Assembly: GCA_027491085.1 (NCBI GenBank)
Contig: JAIXWW010000015.1
Span: 1 to 64,000 of the forward strand
Source: Bacteroidota bacterium
GTDB lineage: Bacteria; Bacteroidota; Bacteroidia; UKL13-3
DNA length: 64,000 nucleotides
Direction: 5' to 3'
Shown piece after piece: positions 52,755 to 60,390 of this stretch (positions within the stretch are counted from its first letter, which is position 1; each line of letters starts with the position of its first letter). The position numbers and the translations under genes were made by a program. Under the pieces are notes generated by a model. It did not search any database. It worked only from the letters and a program-made list of their open reading frames with translations, and had not been told where the DNA came from.

Positions 52755-52792
52755 AAATCCTCATCAACCTTGGTGGGTGAGGATTTATTTTA
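52755..52792 (+). terminator. Terminator of the rpsF-rpsR-rplI operon
   Basis: AAATCCTCA (52755-52763) pairs with TGAGGATTT (52778-52786) and a T-rich run follows. Confidence 0.8.
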
Positions 52793-52938
52793 AATAACTA
52801 AAATCCAAAAAATTGCAAGTAATTGCATAAAAAGTTGTTGTAAAAGACAGTATTTTTATCTTTATTTGCCATCAGTAAAAACAAGGCTTTACAATGTTTT
52901 TAGCATTTGAAACGCAGGTTTTTATTTTTTAAAAATAT

Positions 52939-53012
52939 GGTTCCTTAGCTCAGCTGGATAGAGCAACGGTTTTCTAAACCGTAGGTCGAAGGTTCGAGTC
53001 CTTCAGGGACTA
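52939..53012 (+). tRNA. tRNA-Arg(TCT)
   Basis: Acceptor GGTTCCT pairs with AGGGACT (two G-U pairs), discriminator A. The D arm is GCTC-AGCTGGATA-GAGC, the anticodon stem ACGGT/ACCGT holds loop TTTCTAA (anticodon TCT), and the T arm is GAAGG-TTCGAGT-CCTTC. CCA is not encoded. The downstream 190 bp contains no gene; a weak hairpin CCCTGAAA/TTTTAGGG may be its terminator. Confidence 0.95.
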
Positions 53013-53203
53013 CTTTTAAGTAGTCCAAACAACCCTGAAATTGATCTAACTGTATCATTTTTAGGGTTTTTTGTTGGAATTTAGGTTAAGTGGAGTTAAG
53101 TAAAAACAAGTGAAATTAAACAAAACCGACAACCATTTACCTCAACTCTTATAAATATTGATTTAAGCAACTTATTGTACAATAATTATTGGACCTTTTA
53201 AGT

Positions 53204-54004
53204 TTAGTCTTCATAATCATCTAAATTAAACTTTTCGGCAGTTTTACTTGATGTTGCTACCATTTTCATGATGCCTTCTAATTCTTGTGGACTAAACTCA
53301 CGCCACTCGCCAATTTTTAAATTTTTTAGCCCAATATTCATAATTCTAACTCGTTTAAGTTTGCGCACCTCATAACCACAAAAACTGCACATTCTTCGTA
53401 TTTGACGATTCAATCCTTGTGTAAGGATAATTTTAAAAACAAAATTACTTAGCATTTCTACCTGACATTTGTGCGTAACCGTTCCAAGCATAGGGATACC
53501 ATTACTCATGCGCTCAATAAATTTTTCATTAATAGGTTTATCAACTGTTACTATGTATTCCTTTTCATGGTTATTTCCAGCACGCAGTATTTTATTAACT
53601 ATATTTCCATCATTAGTTAAAAAAATCAAACCCTCGCTTTCTTTGTCTAATCTCCCAATAGGAAACATACGCTTGGGATGATTAATGTATTGTATGATAT
53701 TGTTTTTAATTTTTAGTTCAGTGGTACAAATTATACCTACAGGTTTGTTAAAAGCTATGTAAATATCGTTTGTAGTGGTTTTTAGTTTTTCACCATCTAC
53801 CTTTACTATATCTCCAGGGTTAACTCTATTGCCAAGCTTTGCAATTTTATTGTTAATGGTAACTCGTTCGTCTACAATATATTTTTCAGCTTCTCGCCTT
53901 GAACACATACCCGTGTCGCTGATAAACTTATTGATATTGATTCCAGTTTGATTTGTATTGTCCATTGCCTCAAAACTAATTATTCTATCATATATTTCTG
54001 TCAA
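53204..54004 (-). CDS. rluF: 23S rRNA pseudouridine synthase of the RluF type
   Basis: The 266-residue protein has an S4 RNA-binding domain (INKFISDTGMCSRREAEKYIVDERVTINN, about 23-80). The RsuA/RluB/E/F catalytic domain follows, with FNKPVGIICTT, PIGRLDKESEGLIFLTNDG (catalytic Asp), EKEYIVTV and QGLNRQIRRMCSFCGYEVRKLKRVRI. The RQIRRM(C)xxxGYEVxxLKR text matches RluF, which modifies position 2604 of 23S rRNA. A second Met at 53965 is an alternative start. Confidence 0.9.
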   Translation of the reverse strand: MTEIYDRIISFEAMDNTNQTGININKFISDTGMCSRREAEKYIVDERVTINNKIAKLGNRVNPGDIVKVDGEKLKTTTNDIYIAFNKPVGIICTTELKIKNNIIQYINHPKRMFPIGRLDKESEGLIFLTNDGNIVNKILRAGNNHEKEYIVTVDKPINEKFIERMSNGIPMLGTVTHKCQVEMLSNFVFKIILTQGLNRQIRRMCSFCGYEVRKLKRVRIMNIGLKNLKIGEWREFSPQELEGIMKMVATSSKTAEKFNLDDYED

Positions 54005-54093
54005 ATAAAAAGTATTATTTTAAAAAATCAATTCGATTGGTTTATTTGCAAAGTTTTAAAAAATAAAACAATTCAAAATTATTTGAAGCACCA

Positions 54094-55464
54094 ATGGCTA
54101 TAAAATTAACCTTACCTATAAAATCACTTTGTATTGTATTTGTTTTCCTTTTTTCATCGTGCGATAGCTCCTTGAAATACTTGAAAACTGCCGATAAATT
54201 AGCAAAAGATGGAAATTACAGCGATGCAGCAGATAATTTTTATACAGCATTGTTAATTAATCCTACCAATATAAAAGCTAAACAAGGACTTCAAAAAAAT
54301 GCACAATTGGTATTAGATGCCAAATTTGGCTCTTTTGCTAAATTAGTGGTAGAGGGTAGCAGTGAGCAAGCGTTAAGACAATATATTTATTGTAAAGATT
54401 ACTTTAATAATTTAAAAAATATTGGCATTGATTTAAATTGGTTAGCCTATTTTGACCCGCTTTATGAAGAAACCAAACAAGAGTTTATAGGCAAACAATA
54501 CGAAATTGGTTTAAGCCAAATGAAAGAAAATAAATTTGATAAAGCAGAGTTTTCTTTCGCTAAAATTTTAGAGTTTGATAGTAGTTATAAAAATGTTTCC
54601 GTTTTGCGCATGCAAAGTTTATTAGAACCTCTGTATAACCAAGGGTTAAATAATATTGAAGCAGAAAATTATAAAGCAGCATATAAAATATTTAAACAGG
54701 TTGCCTCCTTTGATGCCACTTATAAAAACACCTTGCAAATGCTTGATTATGCTTTGCAAAAGGCTAGTTTGCCTGTAGCAGCTATTTTAGTTGGTAAAAA
54801 AAGCTACAATAATTTTGAAGATTTGTCTTTTTATCAAGTGTTGGTGGCTAGGTTCAGTAAATCAAAAAATCCATTCCTGAAAATTATTGATAGAAATAAT
54901 TTGGAGAAATTGCTCAAGGAACAAGAGTTAGGAATGAGCGGAATAATAGATGCTGAATCAGCAGTTAAAGCTGGAAAGATGATTGGTGCAAAGTATTTTT
55001 TATTAATTGATGTAACCGATGTGAAATTTGATGAATTAAAACCAACCACCACAGATGAGCCAGCCTATCAATCATTTAGCGAAAGGGTAGTTGGGGCTAA
55101 TGGGGAGGCACAATCGGTTATAAAATTCAAAAAGGTAAATTATTCTGAAACCAAAAAATACCGAAAAGTAGAAGCTAGGGTTTCTTACCAATTGGTTTCA
55201 GTACAAACCGGACAAATTGTATCATCGGAAGTGTTTAATGCCGAACAATACGATGCACATGCTTACGCTAAGTTTAATGGCAATATTGACAATTTATATC
55301 CAAACTTACCTGCAGGTAATTTTATGCCTGATGCGCCTGCAGAATGGAAAGAAAAGTTTTTTGAATTAAACCGCGAATTAGCAAGCAACCAAATCTTGGC
55401 CGATAAAGCCTTTGCAGAAATTAGCCAAAAAATTATGGACGATATTGATTTATATATTCAATAG
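54094..55464 (+). CDS. Lipoprotein with TPR-like repeats and a CsgG-like domain
   Basis: The 456-residue lipoprotein has a basic N-terminus and lipobox FSSC (Cys23). Residues about 27-215 form TPR-like repeats (ADKLAKDGNYSDAADNFYTALLINPTN, NKFDKAEFSFAKILEFD, ENYKAAYKIFKQVASFD). The C-terminal half contains LKIIDRNNLEKLLKEQELGMSGIIDAESAVKAGKMIGAKYFLLIDVTDV, the core of the CsgG/curli-assembly family, then YRKVEARVSYQLVSVQTGQIVSSE. CsgG proper forms an outer-membrane secretion pore, but most relatives in this phylum are of unknown role. Here it may be an envelope-assembly factor. It is a single gene with its own terminator. Confidence 0.85.
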   Translation: MAIKLTLPIKSLCIVFVFLFSSCDSSLKYLKTADKLAKDGNYSDAADNFYTALLINPTNIKAKQGLQKNAQLVLDAKFGSFAKLVVEGSSEQALRQYIYCKDYFNNLKNIGIDLNWLAYFDPLYEETKQEFIGKQYEIGLSQMKENKFDKAEFSFAKILEFDSSYKNVSVLRMQSLLEPLYNQGLNNIEAENYKAAYKIFKQVASFDATYKNTLQMLDYALQKASLPVAAILVGKKSYNNFEDLSFYQVLVARFSKSKNPFLKIIDRNNLEKLLKEQELGMSGIIDAESAVKAGKMIGAKYFLLIDVTDVKFDELKPTTTDEPAYQSFSERVVGANGEAQSVIKFKKVNYSETKKYRKVEARVSYQLVSVQTGQIVSSEVFNAEQYDAHAYAKFNGNIDNLYPNLPAGNFMPDAPAEWKEKFFELNRELASNQILADKAFAEISQKIMDDIDLYIQ

Positions 55465-55571
55465 TTGTCAGTTAATTGTTTTTAGAAATAATAAAATAAA
55501 GAAGATAAAGTTTTTGGAAAATTTTTTTAGTTTCAATTTTGAGAGAAAATAAAAATAAAATTCAATAAACG

Positions 55572-55609
55572 AACCTAAAAAAACAAAGAACTTTAGGTTT
55601 TAGCTTTTT
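55572..55609 (+). terminator. Terminator after the TPR-CsgG gene
   Basis: AACCTAAA (55572-55579) pairs with TTTAGGTT (55592-55599) and TTAGCTTTTTG follows. Confidence 0.7.
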
Positions 55610-55611
55610 GA

Positions 55612-55704
55612 ATTAATGACACAAGGATTGATAATAATAGTAATAGTTTATTTCAAATAGAATACAAGGCAAATAATATTAACTGGACCATTATTAAAAA
55701 ATAA
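55612..55704 (+). pseudogene. Remnant resembling the C-terminus of the adjacent lipoprotein gene
   Basis: A start-less open frame of 30 codons ends in NNINWTIIKK and a stop. The downstream gene's product ends in DNINWTLIKP, and the DNA matches there (AATATTAACTGGACCATTATT against AATATCAACTGGACTTTGATT). It looks like the leftover 3' end of an earlier tandem copy. Confidence 0.5.
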
Positions 55705-55710
55705 AAAATA

Positions 55711-56361
55711 TTGAAAACACAGGTACTAATCATTTCAATACTTATTGTATTTGTAGCAAGTTGTATTAAAGACAAAAGCAGCAACCCTTGTGGCGCACAA
55801 ACATACAGCTACCAAACCTTAGATAGTACTTCAAAAAGTAAAGTGCCATATTTAAAAAACCAGTTTGATACCATAAGTTATGCAAGCAATAAAGGCGATA
55901 CACTTGTGTTTGTTCGCCAAGTTAAATATAGCGGTTGGTATTGCAAAGATTATTATAGCAACAAAGACTGCCTACCAAATTATAACTGCTACGAAACCTA
56001 TGGAGCAAAATACAATTGCATTAAAGGAAATGGTAGTTTTCAATTTAAGCACTGGTATAGAAGTGGTGCCTCTGAACTTGGTTTACCAGCAAAATACAAT
56101 AGTTATGAATATGGAAATATTATACAATTAAAATTTAATAATGTCAATTTAATAATCAATGACTATTTAATTGAAGAAAAAAAGTACGCTCACTTTGTAA
56201 ATTCAATATCAGTTGGAAATCGAGAATATAAAGATGTAATTTATGATTTTCATAATGGTATAGATTCAGTTGTTGCTACAGGATATTATAATAAAATTTT
56301 TGGATTATTCTTTTTACAAGAAACTTCAGATAATATCAACTGGACTTTGATTAAACCGTAA
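55711..56361 (+). CDS. Hypothetical lipoprotein
   Basis: The 216-residue product reads from a TTG start (MKTQVLIISILIVFVASCIK) with lipobox VASC (Cys18). The body is Tyr- and Asn-rich with several Cys residues (CKDYYSNKDCLPNYNCYETYG ... YNCIKG), which may form disulfides in the periplasm or at the surface. The second half is beta-rich, ending FGLFFLQETSDNINWTLIKP. No family is recognised. A remnant of its C-terminus lies just upstream, suggesting a past tandem duplication and loss. Confidence 0.65.
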   Translation: MKTQVLIISILIVFVASCIKDKSSNPCGAQTYSYQTLDSTSKSKVPYLKNQFDTISYASNKGDTLVFVRQVKYSGWYCKDYYSNKDCLPNYNCYETYGAKYNCIKGNGSFQFKHWYRSGASELGLPAKYNSYEYGNIIQLKFNNVNLIINDYLIEEKKYAHFVNSISVGNREYKDVIYDFHNGIDSVVATGYYNKIFGLFFLQETSDNINWTLIKP

Positions 56362-56598
56362 AATAAAAAGAACTAATTTACCCAATTATGGTTGTTATTT
56401 TAGAATTTTTCCAACTAAACTATTAAGTAAAATAAAATTGGTTAGTAGAAATATTATTTTGGGTGTAATTAAATAACAAAAACCATCTTTATTAAACCAT
56501 ATAACTTTATAAATTTGTAGCAATAAATCTTTGTCATGTTACAATCTCATAATTTTTGTAATCTTTCAATTTTAAAATCTTTTAATTTTATAATAGCT

Positions 56599-57528
56599 AT
56601 GAAAAAAATAAGTATTTTAGTATTTGCAGCGCTTACCTTTTGGTCTTGTGGCAATGGCAATAATGCACCTAAAGAAACGGTAGATAATTCCCGCATTAAA
56701 ATAGCTGTAGATGAAAGTTTGCGTCCAGTAATTGAAGCGGAGGAAATGGTTTTTGAATCAATAAACGATAAGAAACATTTGGATTTTATATATACAAGTC
56801 CGGCAGAAGCCATGCGCTTAATGCTTGCCGATAGTGTTAAGTTAGCCATTATACCACGAAAAGCTACCAAAGAGGAACAAGCAGTAATAGATAAAGATGC
56901 ATTTAAATTTGTTCAGGCTAAAATAGCCATTGATGCATTGGCATTTATTACCAATAAAGCCAATCCTGATACCGTGTTTACAGTAAGTCAAATTAAACAA
57001 TTAATGGATGGAACAGCTACCGATTGGAGCCAAGTATTCGCTAAAAACAATATGGGTAAAATTCAGGTGGTGTTCGATAATCCTGCATCGGGTGCTACGC
57101 AATATTTTAAAGATTCGTTGTTAGAAGGAAAAGAAGTAGGCAAACATTGTTTTGCGGTTAATTCAAATCCTGAGGTAATAGATTATGTAGAAAAAAACAA
57201 AAATGCCATTGGTGTAATTGGGTTAAATTGGATAAGCGATAAAGACGATAGTAAAATGAAAGGCTTTTTAGACCGCATAAAAGTAGCTGAAATTATTCCA
57301 CGTAAAATCAGTTACGAATCGTTAACGTATAAGCCTATTCAGGCAAATGTTGCTATCAGGCAATATCCTTTTTGCAGAGAAATTTACATTATTGGAAGAC
57401 AAGCCACTTTAAGTTTGGGCAACGATTTTGTTAATTTTATCAATGGTGATCAAGGTCAACGAATCATTTTAAAAGCAGGTTTGGTTCCGGCTAAAGCACC
57501 TATTAGAATTTTACAAGTGACCAAGTAA
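56599..57528 (+). CDS. PstS-like phosphate-type substrate-binding lipoprotein
   Basis: The ATG at 56599 gives a lipoprotein signal with lipobox WSCG (MKKISILVFAALTFWSCGNG); an upstream in-frame ATG would add 21 residues that do not fit. The 309-residue product has the PBP_2 layout of PstS proteins: RIKIAVDESLRPVIEAEEMVFE, LAIIPRKATKEEQAVID, IALDALAFITNKANPD-type text, VSQIKQLMDGTATDWSQVF, FDNPASGATQYFKDSL and IGVIGLNWISD. It probably binds phosphate or a related anion. No pstC, pstA or pstB is adjacent. Confidence 0.85.
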   Translation: MKKISILVFAALTFWSCGNGNNAPKETVDNSRIKIAVDESLRPVIEAEEMVFESINDKKHLDFIYTSPAEAMRLMLADSVKLAIIPRKATKEEQAVIDKDAFKFVQAKIAIDALAFITNKANPDTVFTVSQIKQLMDGTATDWSQVFAKNNMGKIQVVFDNPASGATQYFKDSLLEGKEVGKHCFAVNSNPEVIDYVEKNKNAIGVIGLNWISDKDDSKMKGFLDRIKVAEIIPRKISYESLTYKPIQANVAIRQYPFCREIYIIGRQATLSLGNDFVNFINGDQGQRIILKAGLVPAKAPIRILQVTK

Positions 57529-57760
57529 GCTTCTGGCTGCTAGCTTCTGGCCTCTAGCGAAAAGTAATATGCAATTGACAATAGGCAATAAGCAAAAGAT
57601 GAATTGCCGTTTTCCCGAAAGCTTTAGGGATTAGCCATGGGTTAAAATTAGCAATACAACAATTTAATAATTCAACAATTCAACAATTCAACAATTCAAC
57701 AATCCAACAATAAATCTCCAAATCTCCAAATCTCTAAATCAAAAATCAACAAATCTCTAA
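57529..57760 (+). repeat. Mosaic of short quasi-repeats before the FAD-linked oxidase gene
   Basis: The spacer contains GCTTCTGGCTGCTAGCTTCTG, CAATTGACAATAGGCAATAAGC and the near-palindrome TCCCGAAAGCTTTAGGGA (57613-57630). Five AACAATTCA-type units and TCTCCAAATCTCCAAATCTC words then run to the ATG. From about 57640 the coding strand is G-poor. Confidence 0.65.
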
Positions 57761-59158
57761 ATGTCCTATAAAACCATTACCACAAACGATATTCAATATT
57801 TTGAAAGTATAGTAGGAAAAAATTTTGTTTTATTTCAAAACGATGATAAACAAGAATACACCCACGATTATACTGAAGATTTAAGTTTTATGCCTGATGT
57901 GGTGGTAAAACCTGCAAACGAAAATGAGGTTTCGGCTATTTTAAAATATTGCAATGAGCAAAAAATTATTGTTACACCTCGCGGAGCCGGAACAGGCTTA
58001 AGTGGTGGTGCATTGGCTGTAAATGGGGGAGTGGTTTTGGCTATGGAACGTTTTAATAAAATCATAGCTATTGACGAGCGTAACTTTCAAGCTACTGTTG
58101 AGCCAGGCGTAATTAACGAAGCTTTTCAGCAAGCAGTTAAAGAAAAAAGTTTGTTTTATCCGCCCGATCCTGCCAGTAAAGGAAGCTGTTTTTTAGGTGG
58201 AAATTTAGCTCATAGCAGTGGTGGTCCAAGGGCTTTAAAGTATGGCACCACACGCGATTATGTGTTGAACATTCAAGTAGTTTTAACCAATGGCGAAATT
58301 ATTTGGACAGGAGCTAATACTTTAAAATATTCCACAGGTTATAACCTAACTCATTTAATGATTGGCAGTGAAGGTACATTAGGTGTGATTACCAAAATGG
58401 TATTGAAATTAATTCCGTTTCCAACTCAAACTTTATTAATGTTAGCACCTTTTAGTTCACCCGAAAAAGCTTGTGAGGCAGTAGGAGCCATATTTAGATC
58501 AGGTTGTAATCCATCAGTTTGCGAGTTTGTAGAGCCTGATGGTTTTAAACTTTCGGCTGCTTTGCTCAATATTAATTTTGATATTCCATCACATATTGGA
58601 GCCTATTTGTTGATAGAAGTTGATGGTAATAATTTAGATACCATGATGCTTGAATGCGAAGCCATTAGCAATGTACTTTACGCGCATGAATGCGATGAAG
58701 TATTGTTTGCTGAAAGCTCAGAACAGAAAGAATATTTTTGGAAATTGCGCAGAAGTATTGGCGAAGCTACCAAACATAACAATACTTATAAAGAAGAAGA
58801 TACTGTGGTGCCAAGAGCTGAGTTGCCTATTTTGTTTAAAGGTGTTAAAGAAATAGGAGCAAGGTATAAATTCAGAACCATTTGTTATGGTCACGCAGGT
58901 GATGGAAATTTGCACGTTAATATTTTAAAAGACGATTTGAGCGATGAATATTGGAATAATAACATTACGCCTGGCATAGTTGAAATATTTGAGCTTTGTA
59001 AAAAACTAGGTGGAACTATTAGTGGTGAACATGGAATAGGTTATGTACAAAAAAAGTTCATGCCTATTATGTTTAGTGAAAATCATTTAAACCTGATGCG
59101 CCAAATAAAACTAGCTTTTGACCCCAATATGATTTTAAATCCAGGGAAAATATTTTAA
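57761..59158 (+). CDS. FAD-linked oxidase, glycolate/D-lactate dehydrogenase type (GlcD-like)
   Basis: The 465-residue flavoprotein has the FAD-binding-4 domain (VVVKPANENEVSAILKYCNEQ, TPRGAGTGLSGGALAVNGGVVLAM, LGGNLAHSSGGPRALKYGTTRDYVL, IGSEGTLGVITKM) and the C-terminal FAD-oxidase-C domain (ICYGHAGDGNLHVNIL, GTISGEHGIGYVQKKFM). Members oxidise glycolate, D-lactate or other 2-hydroxyacids; the substrate is not fixed. No GlcE or GlcF subunit genes are beside it. Its stop abuts that of the convergent HupE-like gene with no spacer. Confidence 0.92.
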   Translation: MSYKTITTNDIQYFESIVGKNFVLFQNDDKQEYTHDYTEDLSFMPDVVVKPANENEVSAILKYCNEQKIIVTPRGAGTGLSGGALAVNGGVVLAMERFNKIIAIDERNFQATVEPGVINEAFQQAVKEKSLFYPPDPASKGSCFLGGNLAHSSGGPRALKYGTTRDYVLNIQVVLTNGEIIWTGANTLKYSTGYNLTHLMIGSEGTLGVITKMVLKLIPFPTQTLLMLAPFSSPEKACEAVGAIFRSGCNPSVCEFVEPDGFKLSAALLNINFDIPSHIGAYLLIEVDGNNLDTMMLECEAISNVLYAHECDEVLFAESSEQKEYFWKLRRSIGEATKHNNTYKEEDTVVPRAELPILFKGVKEIGARYKFRTICYGHAGDGNLHVNILKDDLSDEYWNNNITPGIVEIFELCKKLGGTISGEHGIGYVQKKFMPIMFSENHLNLMRQIKLAFDPNMILNPGKIF

Positions 59159-59731
59159 CTAAAGTCTATTAATGGTGAGGTAAATAGATAAAATAAAAAT
59201 TATAAAGGAGGTCGAGTAGATATAGGTGTTTTGTTTTATTTTTAGTAATTTAATCAAAATAAAGGCCATCAAAAGAAAAACCCCAACCACAATCAATTGT
59301 GCTATTTCTATACCAATATTGAAGCTGAAAAGTGGTAAAATAATTGACTCCTTATCTAACATTTGTATAAGCAAATTAGAAAAACCAATACCATGAATAA
59401 CTCCAAATAACAAGGTAATTAAGTATATCATTAGTGCATTACTTTCAGTTTTTTTAAATGTAGTTATTATGTTTTGAATACTTGTAAAAGCAATTGTTAA
59501 GGGTATCAAAAATTCAATTAAATTATTATCTAAAGAAATTATTTTTAAAACACTTAAGGCTAAACTTATGCTATGACCCATAGTAAAAGCCGTAATGTTT
59601 ATCAATATTTTTTTCCATTCAGAAATATTATAAACACAAGTTAAAGCACCAATAAATAGCAGGTGATCTAATGCCTCTAAGGTAAGAATATGTTTAATAC
59701 CTATTTGAATCCAGAAATATGAATTAGTCAA
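59159..59731 (-). CDS. HupE/UreJ-type membrane protein
   Basis: The 190-residue inner-membrane protein has about six helices. The family motifs are GIKHILTLEALDHLLFIGAL (usually HILxGxDHLLF), INITAFTMGHSISLAL and GVIHGIGFSNLL with several His residues. HupE/UreJ proteins are thought to transport nickel or other metal ions, though the Bacteroidota HupE/UreJ_2 group is uncharacterised. It is divergent from a DUF6702 gene 78 bp away, a pairing that is common in the phylum. Confidence 0.85.
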   Translation of the reverse strand: MTNSYFWIQIGIKHILTLEALDHLLFIGALTCVYNISEWKKILINITAFTMGHSISLALSVLKIISLDNNLIEFLIPLTIAFTSIQNIITTFKKTESNALMIYLITLLFGVIHGIGFSNLLIQMLDKESIILPLFSFNIGIEIAQLIVVGVFLLMAFILIKLLKIKQNTYIYSTSFIIFILSIYLTINRL

Positions 59732-59809
59732 TTTGTTTTTAGTTTTTGCAATTCTAAAAGTAATTAATTAAATAGCAATGATTAAAAATAAAAGTAAGTA
59801 AAATTTTGT

Positions 59810-60322
59810 TTGATGAAAAAGTATAAAAGTTTAGTTTTATTAGTAGTTATATTGATTTGCTCTTTTGCACCAGCGCATAAATTTTACTTTAGCTTGACAG
59901 CAATAAAAGTTAATAATGGTAATAAAAATGCAGCAATTAGTTGTAAACTTTTTACCGAGGATTTAGAGGAAATACTTTATTTAAAAACGAAAGTAAAATT
60001 TGATTTAAGTAGATCTTTAGAGAATAAAACCGCAAATGATGCAATTTTTAATTATGTAAATGAACATTTATCTATTTCACTTCAAAACAAAAAAATACCA
60101 CTGAAATTTGTTGGCTTTGAATTAGATGGTGATGTTACTTGGATATATGTTGAAGCTCCAATGAATAGTTCGAAAATAAAATCATTGACAATAAGCAACA
60201 CTTTACTTTGCGACTTAACACAAGAACAAACAAATTTGATGCAAATAAACTGGAATGGTAAAGATTTTTCCGAAAAGTTAAATTGCTCAAATAATAGATT
60301 TGAATTAAAAGCAACTAAATAA
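59810..60322 (+). CDS. DUF6702 family exported protein
   Basis: The 170-residue protein has a signal peptide (about 1-19, ending SFAPA). The DUF6702 body follows: HKFYFSLTAIKVNNGNKNAAISCKLFTEDLEEIL, VNEHLSISLQNKKIPLKFVGFELDGDVTWIYVE and LLCDLTQEQTNLMQINW. Function unknown. A conserved early His and the pairing with HupE-like proteins suggest a periplasmic partner in metal handling, which is an inference. Tex follows 68 bp later. Confidence 0.82.
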   Translation: MMKKYKSLVLLVVILICSFAPAHKFYFSLTAIKVNNGNKNAAISCKLFTEDLEEILYLKTKVKFDLSRSLENKTANDAIFNYVNEHLSISLQNKKIPLKFVGFELDGDVTWIYVEAPMNSSKIKSLTISNTLLCDLTQEQTNLMQINWNGKDFSEKLNCSNNRFELKATK

Positions 60323-60390
60323 TTAAAATTAGTTGTTCTCTTTTTTGATTATTCATCTTATCAAAGTTTGTAATTATATTGTGCCTCTTT

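Noticed and set aside
53013..53203. An integration site downstream of tRNA-Arg(TCT)
   Set aside because: tRNA 3' ends are common attachment sites, but no second copy of the tRNA end, no integrase and no foreign cargo follow within the window.
57613..57630. TCCCGAAAGCTTTAGGGA as a terminator of the PstS-like gene
   Set aside because: It is a near-palindrome without a loop or T run and lies in a repeat mosaic; dispersed repeat is the better reading.
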